Positions 25,643 to 34,620 are shown, counted from the first letter of the stretch. The stretch is DNA of 64,000 nucleotides from Stagnihabitans tardus (GCF_009925085.1 NZ_JAABNR010000014.1:18229-82228), one strand, 5' to 3'. Numbers and translations are program-made. Notes: generated from the sequence alone by a model not told the origin.

Positions 25643-26704
25643 ATGGCTGACAAACCTTATCGCACCCTTGACGCTCGGCCAAGCGCCGATAGCCTGATAA
25701 AGCCAGGGGAGCTGGTTGACCTGATTGAGGTCACACCCCTCAGTCTTAACGACCGACGGATCTACAATCAGCTCCTCGAAAACGCTTGGGATGCAATCGA
25801 CAAGCCCGTGAGCCATGTCATCTCGAAAGCAGCACTCCGTGGCAAGCACAATTCAAACGATCGTGTGGGTGAGAGCCTCGAGCGCCTGATGTCTGCTGTG
25901 GTGAAGGTTTCGGTGAACTGGGACGGTGGACCGGCTATTGAACGTGTCCAGCTGCTGGGGGGCAACATCGAAGCCCTACGCTCCGACGGGTTGATCGAGT
26001 ATGAAATTCCTGCGCGTCTTCGAAAAATCATCGGCAACTCTACAGTCTTTGCACGACTGCAACGAGAGGTGATGTTCGCCCTTTCGTCGAAGTATGCTTT
26101 GACGCTTTACGAGATGGTGCAGAAGCGGGGAAATCTCCGCTGGCGCTCTTCCGAACGCTTCTCGTTGGAGGCTTTGCGGGGTATTTTGGGCGTTCCGAAG
26201 GGCAAACTCACTTCGTGGTCTAATCTCAAGCTCCGCGCCCTAGACCCTGCCGTAGCCGAGGTAAACGATCTCTCCGATTTCATGGTAGCCGTTGAGCCAA
26301 TTAAGTCTGGCCGTAGCGTCACACATGTTGAGCTAAAGTGGTGGCGCAAGGATGAGGATGCAACAGGCGCAGCGGGTAGGGCACTGCAATTCTCGAAGGT
26401 CGGCCGGCGTGTGAAGGCAGCCGGAACCGAAGACCAGATCTTGCCGCCTGAATCCAAAGAGGTTTTAGGCGAAGCAAGGCTAAAGGCTCCAGGACTTAAG
26501 CCGCGGCCTGCGTGGCTACTGTCCCGCGGAACGCCGCTACGAACTGAGACATATGAGACCGCGCGGCTGCGACATGCTGGATATGACATCTACTTTGTGG
26601 AGGGTGAATGGCGGTCATGGGCAGCAGGGAAGCCTCCGGCCGATGACCCGGACAGAGCCTTCCTTGCGTTCTTCAGAAAGTACGCGGAGGCAAATCCAAT
26701 CTAA
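25643..26704 (+). CDS. Rep_3-type plasmid replication initiator
   Basis: The 353-aa protein resembles RepB-type initiators of the Rep_3 superfamily: an N-terminal winged helix (LIEVTPLSLNDRRIYNQLLENAW), then ALSSKYALTLYEMVQKRGNLRW, the conserved central motif of the family, and a second winged helix (FSLEALRGILGVPKGKLTSWSNLKLRALDPAVAEVN). It is preceded by an iteron array and faces away from parAB. It would bind the iterons and open the AT-rich region. A parS-like palindrome begins 2 bp after its stop. This sets the replicon type as a Rep_3 iteron plasmid. Confidence 0.9.
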   Translation: MADKPYRTLDARPSADSLIKPGELVDLIEVTPLSLNDRRIYNQLLENAWDAIDKPVSHVISKAALRGKHNSNDRVGESLERLMSAVVKVSVNWDGGPAIERVQLLGGNIEALRSDGLIEYEIPARLRKIIGNSTVFARLQREVMFALSSKYALTLYEMVQKRGNLRWRSSERFSLEALRGILGVPKGKLTSWSNLKLRALDPAVAEVNDLSDFMVAVEPIKSGRSVTHVELKWWRKDEDATGAAGRALQFSKVGRRVKAAGTEDQILPPESKEVLGEARLKAPGLKPRPAWLLSRGTPLRTETYETARLRHAGYDIYFVEGEWRSWAAGKPPADDPDRAFLAFFRKYAEANPI

Positions 26705-26705
26705 G

Positions 26706-26721
26706 GTTGCCAGCTGGCAAC
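26706..26721. promoter_or_regulatory. parS-like perfect palindrome
   Basis: GTTGCCAGCTGGCAAC is a perfect 16-bp palindrome that fits GTTNNNNGCNNNNAAC, the consensus known for repABC plasmid centromeres. It begins 2 bp after the initiator stop codon and is 3.9 kb from its imperfect twin at 22796. Confidence 0.78.
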
Positions 26722-26843
26722 TTTCTTCAAAAGTATTTAGTAACAATAGTTTAAGCGTTAAGTCCGTAAGGGGATGTTGCTTGGTTTGATCCGCGAGAAT
26801 GTCTCGAGGCCGAATTGAGAGTTCGAGTTTGGCTGAGCTTCGA

Positions 26844-26886
26844 GTGACAGGCCAAGGCCGGGAGAGTGGCTCCCGGCGGCCGTCAC
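26844..26886 (+). promoter_or_regulatory. Two-tier leader hairpin before the DUF932 gene
   Basis: GTGAC and GGCC (26844-26853, one bulged A) pair with GGCCGTCAC (26878-26886). Inside, CCGGGAG (26858-26864) pairs with CTCCCGG (26870-26876) around the loop AGTGG. The Shine-Dalgarno GGAG (26887-26890) directly follows the outer arm. The same design occurs at 28799, 34621 and 37566. Confidence 0.55.
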
Positions 26887-26898
26887 GGAGTGATTGTC

Positions 26899-28098
26899 AT
26901 GAACACGATGGAAATTCTGGACCCCGTTCGGCCAGTTCGGGCTGGTGGCTGGAAAGTGGATGTCTCCCAAGGGGAGCGGAACGGGCGGGTGTCGTCCGAA
27001 TGGTTCAACCGGCCCGATGACGAGCGATATCTCTCGCTCGACGATCTCTGGGCCTCGGTGAAGGGTCGATCCGAGCGGAGCCGGTGCCGCGTCGTTGAGA
27101 CGGCGGATATCCGGGTCGAAGCCGCGCGCGACAGTGCCGAGCGATTGCACTTGGTCCTCCCCAAGGCAAAGGAGCCGGTGGCACCGACACACTGGGCCTT
27201 TGGCCAACTCGCCAGCATCGTTGCTGCCCCGGCCTCCTATCTGCGGCAATTGCCCGCGCCGCTGGCGGGGATCAACCTGCAGTATGGGCTCAGCAATCAC
27301 CGTGCCGAGCAGGTGAAAACCTTCGAAACAGAAGATGGCCGGACCGAACTGCGTGCGGTGACCGGTCCCGACTATGGCCGCATCCATGACCACGAACTAG
27401 TCGAGGCGGTGCAGCGGATCGCTGGCAATGGCACCGGCGACACGCGCTGGAAGGTGCCGGGCGTGCTCGACTGGTCTACCGGGGTCTACAACCCCGATGT
27501 CGAAATCAGCCGGGACACGACCACGTTGTACGCTTCGGATCGCGATGTGTTTCTGTTCCTGGTCGATGATCACAACCCCATCGAAGCGGGGCGTCTGGCC
27601 GACGGCTCGCCAGACCTCTATTTCAGGGGATTTTACTGCTGGAATTCGGAGGTCGGCGCAAAAACTCTTGGAATCGCTAGCTTTTACTTGCGCGCGGTTT
27701 GCCAGAATCGCAACCTATGGGGCGTCGAGGACTTCCAGGAAATCACCATCCGCCACTCGAAATATGCTGCCTCTCGTTTTGCGCAGGAAGCAGCACCAGC
27801 GCTGACGCGCTTTGCCAATTCTTCGCCGCAGGGTTTCGTGAACGGCATCAAGGCCGCGCGGCAGCAGATCGTCGCGCGGTCGGATGAGGATCGTGATGAC
27901 TTCCTTCGAAAGCGCGGCTTCTCGAAGGCGGAGTCAGGCAAGATCATCGAGAAGGTGCTGATGGAGGAAGGCCGCCCGCCCGAGAGCATCTTCGACTTCG
28001 TTCAGGGAATCACGCGGCTTGCGCGCGACAAGACCCAGCAGGATGCCCGCCTCGACATGGAAGGCCGCGCCAAGAAGCTGCTCGACCGCGTCGGCTGA
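26899..28098 (+). CDS. DUF932 family protein
   Basis: The start is ATG 26899 with GGAG 8 nt upstream. The 399-aa protein matches DUF932: HWAFGQLASIVAAPASYLRQLPAPLAGINL, then an alpha/beta region with LRAVTGPDYGRIHDHELVEAV, YASDRDVFLFLVDD and a helical end. DUF932 proteins, common on plasmids and phages, are distant relatives of phage/plasmid-like protein TIGR03299; their activity is unknown. It is the first of a run of plasmid accessory genes (radC, ParB-like, DUF736) that commonly travel together in this group of bacteria. Confidence 0.82.
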   Translation: MNTMEILDPVRPVRAGGWKVDVSQGERNGRVSSEWFNRPDDERYLSLDDLWASVKGRSERSRCRVVETADIRVEAARDSAERLHLVLPKAKEPVAPTHWAFGQLASIVAAPASYLRQLPAPLAGINLQYGLSNHRAEQVKTFETEDGRTELRAVTGPDYGRIHDHELVEAVQRIAGNGTGDTRWKVPGVLDWSTGVYNPDVEISRDTTTLYASDRDVFLFLVDDHNPIEAGRLADGSPDLYFRGFYCWNSEVGAKTLGIASFYLRAVCQNRNLWGVEDFQEITIRHSKYAASRFAQEAAPALTRFANSSPQGFVNGIKAARQQIVARSDEDRDDFLRKRGFSKAESGKIIEKVLMEEGRPPESIFDFVQGITRLARDKTQQDARLDMEGRAKKLLDRVG

Positions 28099-28235
28099 GC
28101 TTCGCGCCGGGGCAGGGGGCTGCACGGCCCTCTGTCCATCATAACCCCCGTCCGCCCTTCCCCTCCCGGCACTTCTTGCCACCGCAGCACGCTGCGGCTG
28201 GCTGAAGTTGCACGAGATCAACTCGTGAGCATTCC

Positions 28236-28736
28236 ATGACACGTTTCTCTGAACACAGCACCGCCTTCATGCCGCGTCGCACAGGTCGCGTTGAACTGAC
28301 CGCTTCGGAACAGGCCACAATCTTTGCCGCGCGCGAGATCCTGTCGCGCCACATCAACCGCAATCCTGTCCTAACTTCCTGGACTGCGGTCATGGATTAT
28401 TGCGCCCTGTCGGTGATGGGCGAGGTCGAGCGGTTTCATGTCCTGTATTTGGACCGCAAGAACCGGCTCATCTCCGACGAGCGTCTTGGTACCGGCACCG
28501 TCGATCATGTTCCGGTTTATCCTCGTGAAGTCGTCCGGCGTGCCCTGGACCTCAATGCGTCCGCCCTGATTCTGGTACACAATCACCCGTCGGGCGATCC
28601 TGAGCCTTCGGACACCGATATCGCCATGACGAAGGAGGTTCAGAAGGCCTGTCAGGCCCTCGGTCTCGTCCTGCATGACCACATCATCGTCGGTGCCGGC
28701 CGAGAAGTCAGCCTGCGCGGTCGGGGGGATTTCTGA
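28236..28736 (+). CDS. radC: RadC-like JAB-domain protein
   Basis: The 166-aa protein is a RadC/JAB family member of the short plasmid kind. The metal site is seen in LILVHNHPSGDPEPSDTD (HxHPxG..PSxxD), preceded by VERFHVLYLDRKNRLI. Chromosomal RadC has an extra N-terminal helix-hairpin domain that is missing here. Plasmid and phage RadC homologues are frequent beside antirestriction and DUF932 genes; the role is unknown and a link to DNA repair is doubtful. The 137-bp gap before it (28099-28235) holds two small hairpins: CCGCAG/CTGCGG, and CACGAG/CTCGTG just before the start. Confidence 0.85.
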   Translation: MTRFSEHSTAFMPRRTGRVELTASEQATIFAAREILSRHINRNPVLTSWTAVMDYCALSVMGEVERFHVLYLDRKNRLISDERLGTGTVDHVPVYPREVVRRALDLNASALILVHNHPSGDPEPSDTDIAMTKEVQKACQALGLVLHDHIIVGAGREVSLRGRGDF

Positions 28737-28798
28737 TGACCGGCCCCGGGCGTGGCGGCCAAGTCGGTCAGAGGAAGAGAAGGGCAGGGGGGGGGGTC

Positions 28799-28838
28799 GA
28801 CGGGTTGGAGACCGAGAGAGAGGCTCTCGGCGCCCGTC
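28799..28838 (+). promoter_or_regulatory. Two-tier leader hairpin before the large ParB-like gene
   Basis: GACGGG (28799-28804) pairs with CCCGTC (28833-28838). Inside, CCGAGAG (28812-28818) pairs with CTCTCGG (28824-28830) around the loop AGAGG. The Shine-Dalgarno GGAG follows at 28840-28843, and the ATG is at 28853. Shape and loop match the leader of the DUF932 gene. Confidence 0.55.
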
Positions 28839-28852
28839 TGGAGATCGGTCCG

Positions 28853-30991
28853 ATGACCAACATGCAGAAAATCACCCTCGCCTCGTCGCGGGATATCCCT
28901 TTCCACAACCTGGTCCTCAGCCAGTCCAACGTCCGGCGCGTGAAGGCCGGGCTCTCGGTCGATGAACTGGCCGAGTCCATCGCCCGCCGCGGATTGATCC
29001 AGAGCCTGCATGTCCGCCCGGTGATCGGCGAGGACGGAGCGGAGACCGGCAAGTTCGAAGTCCCCGCCGGCGGGCGCCGCTACCGCGCGCTGGAACTCTT
29101 GGTGAAGCAAAAGCGCCTTGCCAAATCGGCTCCGGTGCCCTGCATCGTTAGCGCGGCCGATGATGGCGTCCTGATCGACGAAGTCTCGCTCGCCGAGAAT
29201 ATCGAGCGTGCGCCGCTGCATCCGCTGGACCAGTTCCGCGCCTTCCAGGCCATGCGCGAGAAGGGAATGACCGAGGAGGCCATCGCTGCGGCCTTCTTCG
29301 TCGATGCGAAGGTGGTCAAACAGCGCCTGCGCCTCGTCACTGTCGCGCCCGTGCTGCTTGAGGTCTATGCCGCCGACGAGATGACGCTGGAACAGTTGAT
29401 GGCCTTCACCGTCTCCAGCGATCACGCGCGTCAGGCGCAAGTCTGGGAGGCGGTGAAGAACTCCTGGTCGAAAGAGCCCTACCAAATCCGCCGCATGCTG
29501 ACGGAAACCGCAGTACGGGCCTCCGACAAGCGTGTCCGCTTCCTCGGGCTCGCGGCCTATGAGGCCGCTGGGGGCTTTGTGCTGCGCGATCTCTTCCAGC
29601 AGGATGACGGCGGCTGGCTGCAAGACCCTGTCGTGCTCGAACGGTTGGTGGGCGAGAAGCTGAAGGCGGAGGCCGCGGTCATTGTTGGCGAGGGCTGGAA
29701 ATGGATCGAGGTCGCCGTGGGCTTTCCCTATGGCCACACCATGGGCCTGCGCGAGCTTCTGGGCACCACGGTCGATCTGACGGACGCGGAGCGGGTCACC
29801 CGCGAAGCGCTGCGCGATGAATACCATCGGCTGGAGGCGGAATATGCCGAGGCCGAGGATCTGCCCGAAGAGGTCGACCAACGGCTCGGCGAAATCGAAC
29901 GCCAGCTCAGCGCCTTCGATAGCCGCCCGATGGCTTTCGATCCGGTTGAGGTCGGCAGGGCAGGGGCCTTCGTCAGCATCGACAGCGACGGCAGCCTGCT
30001 GGTCGAGCGCGGCTTTGTCCGCCCCGAGGATGAAGCGCGCGCAGAACCCCTGGGCGATGCGAGTGATAGCGGTCCGGATGAGACCGGGTCGACGGACCCC
30101 AGTATCAGTGAACGTCACGCTCCGGTGATCAGCACGGCAGGCCACACGCCTCCACAAGAGGACGATGAGGACGAAGGCGATGCGATCAAACCGCTGCCCG
30201 AGCGTCTGGTCATCGAGTTGACAGCGCATCGCACGCTGGCGCTGCGAGATGCGGTGGCGAACAACCCGCGCATTGCGATGACGGCGCTTCTGCACAAGCT
30301 GGTCACGGACTGCTTCGTCTCCCGTGCCTCTGGAGCGGCGCTAGAGGCCAATGTGCGCGACATCCACCTGCCGGTGCAGGCCGCCGACCTGGCCGACAGC
30401 TATCCGGCGCAGAACATCGACGCGCGGCACTCTGCCTGGAAGGCGGACATGCCGCTGGGGCAGGGGGACGATGTACTCTGGGACTGGATCCACGCGCTGG
30501 ACGAGGCCAGCCGTCAGGCGCTTCTGGCCCATTGCCTCAGCTTCGGGGTGAATGCCCTCTACGAGCGTCCAAACCCCTACAGCGGCATGGGGATCAGCCA
30601 GCACGGCCTCGACCGCCGCCTGCGTGAAGCTGACCGGTTGGCTCGCACTACCCGGCTCGATCTGGTCGAAGCGGGCTGGAAGCCGACGGTGGCCAACTAC
30701 CTCGGTCGGGTCACCAAGAGCCGCATTCTGGAAGCCGTGCGCGAAGGGGTGGGCGAAGGCGCGGCCCAACTCATCGACCATCTGAAGAAGGGCGACATGG
30801 CACGCGAGGCCGAGCGGCTCCTCCACGGCTCCGGCTGGCTGCCCGAGCCGCTGCGTTTGGACGACCCGGACCTGGGGCAAGATATGGCGACAGAGGATGC
30901 CGGCGTTGAACTGCCCGCTTTCCTCACGGGCGACGACGAGACTCAGCCCGAAGACGACGAGGAGCGCCAGCAGCTGATCGCGGCGGAATGA
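28853..30991 (+). CDS. Large ParB/Srx-domain plasmid protein
   Basis: The start was set at ATG 28853 (MTNMQKITLASS), 9 nt after GGAG, giving 712 aa. The first 230 residues are a ParB N-terminal domain: IPFHNLVLSQSNVRRV, LAESIARRGLIQSLHVRP, EVPAGGRRYRALELLVK, then LAENIERAPLHPLDQFRAFQAMREKGMTEEAIAAAFFVDAKVVKQRLRLV, an HTH. The remaining 480 residues are acidic and helical with no known domain. This is distinct from the parB at 22812: it has no adjacent parA and is much longer. Such proteins may bind plasmid DNA or be nucleases; the role is unknown. Confidence 0.8.
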   Translation: MTNMQKITLASSRDIPFHNLVLSQSNVRRVKAGLSVDELAESIARRGLIQSLHVRPVIGEDGAETGKFEVPAGGRRYRALELLVKQKRLAKSAPVPCIVSAADDGVLIDEVSLAENIERAPLHPLDQFRAFQAMREKGMTEEAIAAAFFVDAKVVKQRLRLVTVAPVLLEVYAADEMTLEQLMAFTVSSDHARQAQVWEAVKNSWSKEPYQIRRMLTETAVRASDKRVRFLGLAAYEAAGGFVLRDLFQQDDGGWLQDPVVLERLVGEKLKAEAAVIVGEGWKWIEVAVGFPYGHTMGLRELLGTTVDLTDAERVTREALRDEYHRLEAEYAEAEDLPEEVDQRLGEIERQLSAFDSRPMAFDPVEVGRAGAFVSIDSDGSLLVERGFVRPEDEARAEPLGDASDSGPDETGSTDPSISERHAPVISTAGHTPPQEDDEDEGDAIKPLPERLVIELTAHRTLALRDAVANNPRIAMTALLHKLVTDCFVSRASGAALEANVRDIHLPVQAADLADSYPAQNIDARHSAWKADMPLGQGDDVLWDWIHALDEASRQALLAHCLSFGVNALYERPNPYSGMGISQHGLDRRLREADRLARTTRLDLVEAGWKPTVANYLGRVTKSRILEAVREGVGEGAAQLIDHLKKGDMAREAERLLHGSGWLPEPLRLDDPDLGQDMATEDAGVELPAFLTGDDETQPEDDEERQQLIAAE

Positions 30992-30996
30992 CCTTG

Positions 30997-31026
30997 AACG
31001 GGGTGGCTTCGGTCACCCCGTTTTTT
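30997..31026 (+). terminator. Rho-independent terminator after the ParB-like gene
   Basis: ACGGGGTGGC and GTCACCCCGT form a stem around TTCG, followed by a run of six T. This is a textbook terminator 5 nt after the stop codon. Confidence 0.92.
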
Positions 31027-31053
31027 CATGTGGGGGATTGAGAGGCGGGGCCT

Positions 31054-31281
31054 TCAGGCAAGGCGTTCGGAGTATCGCTTCTTCACGGCCCGGTTGATGA
31101 ATTCGTTCAACCCATCGCCTGATCGCGCGAGGACGATCATGCGGTCGATATTGGCCTGGCCGGCTGACACCGAGGTGTAGCGATAGATCGCTCCGTCCTT
31201 GAACGCGACATCCACATGCGTGGAGCCGATGTCATAGGCACGGATGCCGGAATCTTGGTCCCAATCACGATATGGTGTCAT
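31054..31281 (-). CDS. Small KTSC-like protein
   Basis: The 75-aa protein has the shape of the KTSC domain: IRAYDIGSTHVDVAFKDGAIYRYTSVSAG, then a helix with LARSGDGLNEFINRAVKKRYS. The letters K, T, S and C that name the domain are only partly kept, so this is a distant relative. KTSC-domain proteins are short and of unknown function. It is convergent with the ParB-like gene. The stretch from 31282 to about 31675 upstream shows no gene. Confidence 0.55.
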   Translation of the reverse strand: MTPYRDWDQDSGIRAYDIGSTHVDVAFKDGAIYRYTSVSAGQANIDRMIVLARSGDGLNEFINRAVKKRYSERLA

Positions 31282-31675
31282 TCGAGTCCCTGCGTCACAA
31301 TATGCTGAAGAAGCATAGTGACTGTTCGTGTTTCGTTCAAGCTCAGGTGCATTTGCGGTGGCCCGGGGTTTCGACGTGCCTTTGCCATGCGATCATTGAA
31401 GCGGCAGGACATCGGGCGGGGGAGGAGGGCAAGGCCCTACGGCCGGATTGTCATTGAGGAGGGCTGTTGAACTCGTCGTGTCAGCCCGATCAGCCAGCGT
31501 CTTGGCCCAATCGCTGCCCTCGTTCGAGTATCGTTCGTTACCTGCCATCACGCTGGCAGACCTGAACCGGTGGGGTGGCGGGAGTCGCGCGGCGGCAGGG
31601 CAGGGGGATGTGCAAACCGGCCTGACCTAACCAGAGGTGATCCCATCGCCGGAAGTGCCTGACCTGTCTTTCCTG

Positions 31676-31977
31676 CCGGGCCTTCAGGGTCGCCTTGATC
31701 TCCGTGAATTTCTTGTCCCAGCCCGCGTCCAATCGGCCTCTGGTGATGGGCTGATCTGCCCGAAGGACGTCTTCGCCTCGACCGCTTCGGCGCAACAGCG
31801 TCGTCGCAACTTTCTTCCCCTGCCGGTGCGGGCACCGCCATTCCTCGCGAAGCAAGAAAGTTCCTCCTGTGCTGTCCAGCCCCCGTGAAGGGGGTGCGCC
31901 ATCGGTCGCCTCCGGGCTGTCGATCGCCATCGAGGCCGCAAGGACGCGGGCCCGAAACAGCAAAACGGAGAAAGATC
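31676..31977 (+). ncRNA. Structured leader of DUF736, copy 1
   Basis: About 300 nt before the DUF736 start is nearly the same as 39580-39912. Nested pairings are visible: CGAAG/CTTCG (31761-31775), CGACCG (31779-31784) with CGGTCG (31903-31908), GGCG (31789-31792) with CGCC (31897-31900), and AACTTTCTT (31808-31816) with AAGAAAGTT (31854-31862), which encloses CGGTGC/GCACCG. A side hairpin CCCCC-GTGAA-GGGGG lies at 31880-31894. The long open frames here are on inconsistent strands and do not look like genes. A regulatory RNA or leader is inferred. Confidence 0.55.
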
Positions 31978-32301
31978 ATGGCGACCATCGGCACCTTCAA
32001 GAAGACCGGCACCGAATACACCGGCGAAATCTTCACCCTCAGCCTGCAGGCCAAGGGCGTGCGCCTCGTCCCGACCTCGGGCGCCTCGGGCGAGAATGCC
32101 CCCACCCACCGGGTCCTGGTCGGCCGCGCCGAGATCGGCGCCGCCTGGACGAAGAAATCGAACGAGAACCGCGAATACCTGGGCCTGAAGCTGGACGATC
32201 CGAGCTTCGCGGCTCCGATCTACGCCAACCTCTTCGACGACGAAGACGGCGAGGGCGCGAGCCTGATCTGGTCCCGCCCCAACACCCGCCGCGGCGACTG
32301 A
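31978..32301 (+). CDS. DUF736 family protein, copy 1
   Basis: The 107-aa protein (MATIGTFKKTGTEYTGEIFTL..., then VRLVPTSGASGENAPTHRVLVGRAEIGAAW, KKSNENREYLGLKLDDPSFAAPIYANLFDDEDGEGASLIWSR) is a plain DUF736 member, a small beta-rich protein common on alphaproteobacterial plasmids. It is identical in amino-acid sequence, as far as read, to the copy at 39913-40236. The upstream leader and downstream terminator are also duplicated. The function is unknown; single-stranded DNA-linked roles have been guessed from context only. Confidence 0.88.
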   Translation: MATIGTFKKTGTEYTGEIFTLSLQAKGVRLVPTSGASGENAPTHRVLVGRAEIGAAWTKKSNENREYLGLKLDDPSFAAPIYANLFDDEDGEGASLIWSRPNTRRGD

Positions 32302-32314
32302 TCGCCAAGGAAAA

Positions 32315-32338
32315 GGCCCCGGTCGAAAGACCGGGGCC
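32315..32338 (+). terminator. Terminator hairpin after DUF736 copy 1
   Basis: GGCCCCGGTC and GACCGGGGCC form a perfect 10-bp stem with a GAAA loop. The same hairpin follows DUF736 copy 2. There is no long T run, but the tetraloop stem after the stop is strong evidence for transcript ending. Confidence 0.7.
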
Positions 32339-32388
32339 GAAGGCCTCTTCCAGATCGGCGACAACCGCTCTCCGGCGCCAAGTGGGCC

Positions 32389-33444
32389 TCAGCGGTTCGC
32401 ATCGTCCTGAAACTGCCCGATCCGGGCCAGGATTTCGTCGAAGGCTGGAGCCTTCGCGTCGAACATCATCGGCGCCATGGCGCGGTAATCGGCGCGGAGA
32501 TCCTTGAGCCTTGCCTCACTCGGCAGCAGCCGCAGTGATCCTGGCTTTGCCGTGTCATAGCTGGCCCATGCCGAGCGGAAGAAGATCGACTTGTGCCGCG
32601 CGACCTGCGCCAGGAGGTCGAAATCTTGCGCTGCCGCCTTCCCCTCGACGGTCTCAAGCAGCATCGCGATATCGTAGAAGTGTCGCGAGAAATATTGCGG
32701 CGCGGGTGAGCCTTCTGGCCGATGGGCTTCTGCATGGAGTGCCGTGACCTTCTCCCAAAAGGTGCGTCGCGCAGACAGGACGGTCACAGTCGTGTCGGGG
32801 TCCTCGAAGTAGTCAGGGAAGTCCTCGGCTGCATAGGGCCGGATCACCTTTTCCTCGGTTGGCCAGGGATCACCGCGGGCTCCGAGTTCGAGTTTCACGC
32901 GGGGGGTAATGTAGGACATTCCGGCATATTCTGCGCTGGCAAACGCCGGCGGGTAGTGGAAGTTCACTGTCTGGGCATCGGCATGATCGATGACCAGAGA
33001 CCATTCTCCCTGGGAAGGTTCTCCCAAGGCGCTGACGACGGCGGCCCGCAGGGTAGGGAGAAATCTGCCTGCGATATGGGCCGCGACATCGTCACCGAGA
33101 TCGTCGATCAGCTTCTCTGCCTTCTTTCGGCCGAGGCCTTCCTTTTCGGGGTTTCGTTCGCCCGCGTACCCAAGGTCGGCGCGGTCAAACGACAGGTCGA
33201 TATCTTCGGAAAACCGCCGGATTGCGTCATATGCCTTCGAAAGCGATGTGCCACCCTTGAAGACAAGCGACGCGGTCTCGCCTTTCGGCAAGGCAAAGAT
33301 ACGCCGGAGGGTCCAGCAGACCCAGAAGTCCTTCTCGATGATCGTGTTGGAGACACCTCTCGCGGCGGCGCTTTCCCCGAACAGTGCGGCCCGTTCGGCG
33401 GCGGGGAGTCGGGCGACCTTATCCACGAAGGTCGCCCGTTCCAT
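32389..33444 (-). CDS. AbiEii-type nucleotidyltransferase toxin
   Basis: The start is ATG 33444 (MERATFVDKV), overlapping the antitoxin gene end by 26 bp; the longer frame is spurious. The 351-aa protein has the AbiEii/DUF1814 nucleotidyltransferase signature: NTIIEKDFWVCWTLRRIF, then LVFKGGTSLSKAYDAIRRFSEDIDLSFDR with the GGTS and DxD residues. Later HFYDIAMLLE and EKVTALHAEAHR blocks are also typical. These toxins of type IV systems transfer nucleotides to tRNA or other targets and cause abortive infection or plasmid addiction. Confidence 0.9.
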   Translation of the reverse strand: MERATFVDKVARLPAAERAALFGESAAARGVSNTIIEKDFWVCWTLRRIFALPKGETASLVFKGGTSLSKAYDAIRRFSEDIDLSFDRADLGYAGERNPEKEGLGRKKAEKLIDDLGDDVAAHIAGRFLPTLRAAVVSALGEPSQGEWSLVIDHADAQTVNFHYPPAFASAEYAGMSYITPRVKLELGARGDPWPTEEKVIRPYAAEDFPDYFEDPDTTVTVLSARRTFWEKVTALHAEAHRPEGSPAPQYFSRHFYDIAMLLETVEGKAAAQDFDLLAQVARHKSIFFRSAWASYDTAKPGSLRLLPSEARLKDLRADYRAMAPMMFDAKAPAFDEILARIGQFQDDANR

Positions 33445-34048
33445 GACCGGCAATCGACAGAAGCGTAGCGCGCATCCAGGCAGGCGCTTGAGCTGCGCTC
33501 TTGCTGAGGATCTTCTTGTCGCCGTCTGACAGGGTACGGGCCGCGACTTGTGCCACATCTGCAGCGCGGGACACGCCGACATGGCGCAGCGCCTGAACGA
33601 CGGTCCCGGCTGGGCTGCCGGGCGCAATTAGATGCTTAGGCGAGGCATGGCGAAGGTCCACGATGCGCTTGCCCAGCACGACGCGCCGGGAGGGGCCATC
33701 GGTGAGCCAGGAGCTTTGGGCGGCAACCTGGGTCGAAAGGCCAAGCGCATTCGCGGCGCGGGCACCGTCGATTTGTAGGTGGGAACCGGTTTCCCGGGCG
33801 AGCGCCTGTGCCACATCGTCCGGCGCAGGGGACAGGGCTCCGAGTTTGGGGTGCAGCCTGGGAAAATCATAGAGCCCGCGGGCAAGCCGCCGCAGTTGGC
33901 CGGATTTCGCCAGTCGTGACAGGGCCTGGTCGACAGCGGCCCGGGCCGCGATGTCGAGGAAATCGCGAGGTGTGAAAACGCTGCCGCGTCCGTTTGCACG
34001 GGCACGCTTCATGACCCGGTCGGGAACAGAGGCGGATGGCGTCATCAT
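33419..34048 (-). CDS. AbiEi-type antitoxin/transcription factor (DUF6088-like)
   Basis: The 209-aa protein starts with a winged helix (GSVFTPRDFLDIAARAAVDQALSRLAKSGQLRRLARGLYDFP), then an AbiEi-like middle region (LALARETGSHLQIDGARAANALGLSTQVAAQSSWLTDGPSRRVVLG) and RHASPKHLIAP. AbiEi proteins repress their own promoter and neutralise the adjacent AbiEii toxin. It precedes the toxin in one operon with overlapping frames. The upstream promoter is in 34049-34090. Confidence 0.88.
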   Translation of the reverse strand: MMTPSASVPDRVMKRARANGRGSVFTPRDFLDIAARAAVDQALSRLAKSGQLRRLARGLYDFPRLHPKLGALSPAPDDVAQALARETGSHLQIDGARAANALGLSTQVAAQSSWLTDGPSRRVVLGKRIVDLRHASPKHLIAPGSPAGTVVQALRHVGVSRAADVAQVAARTLSDGDKKILSKSAAQAPAWMRATLLSIAGHGTGDLRG

Positions 34049-34186
34049 GTGTCAGAAAATAGGCTATGTTTTTCTGACAATCAAGTGTGGAGACTCTGAT
34101 CTTGGCTGCGGGTGGTGTCAGAGGTAGATGGTGTGCAAAAAGCATTGCACATCCCGGCAGGGCCGGGACCAGGCACTGGTCGTGCC

Positions 34187-34239
34187 GACTGGAGCCTGCC
34201 AGGCAGTCTCCCCCACTCGGGCAACGATCCCTTGCGCGA
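34187..34239 (+). repeat. Structured intergenic repeat, copy A
   Basis: The 53-nt unit starts GACTGGAGCCTGCC and ends near TTGCGCGA; it recurs with a few changes at 44332-44387. GACTG pairs with CAGTC around GCCTG/CAGGC. Just upstream CCCGG/CCGGG (about 34154-34168) is also matched in both places. The whole 34090-34620 stretch has no convincing gene. Confidence 0.6.
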
Positions 34240-34620
34240 CGGCCAGTCTGGCCGGAAGGAAAGCAGTGCCGATGGGTTCGGCGCTTCGACCTCGTGCCAG
34301 GGATTTCCAGGTGGCGTGCTTGCCCGCCCGTATACATCAACTGCGGCAGCGGGCTGCCATTCCTTCCCGGCTTGAACCATGGTGATCGCCGGTGACCCGC
34401 ATGGCATCAAGGCTGGCGAGCGGTGGGCATCCTCAGACGGGGCAGGGGCTCCTGTCCGGGGCAAAGCCCCATCCCCCGCTTCCATTCGCTGTCCTTGGTC
34501 TGATCCGTCTCTTTGACATTCAACCCCAGAGGGGTCGGCTACGCGGGCGTGCCGCCCTCGCGGATTTGGACGAGCCAAACGCACGAGGGTGATTGCAGAT
34601 CCGGTCAGACACTTCGGGCG

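Noticed and set aside
28782..28796. G-rich run as a G-quadruplex
   Set aside because: The run is short, and the GGGCAGGG octamer shared with 24 other sites with a clear polarity is the better explanation.
31548..32105. 185-aa minus-strand frame in the DUF736 leader
   Set aside because: The leader copies differ by insertions that would break the frame, while base pairing is kept; RNA structure explains conservation better.
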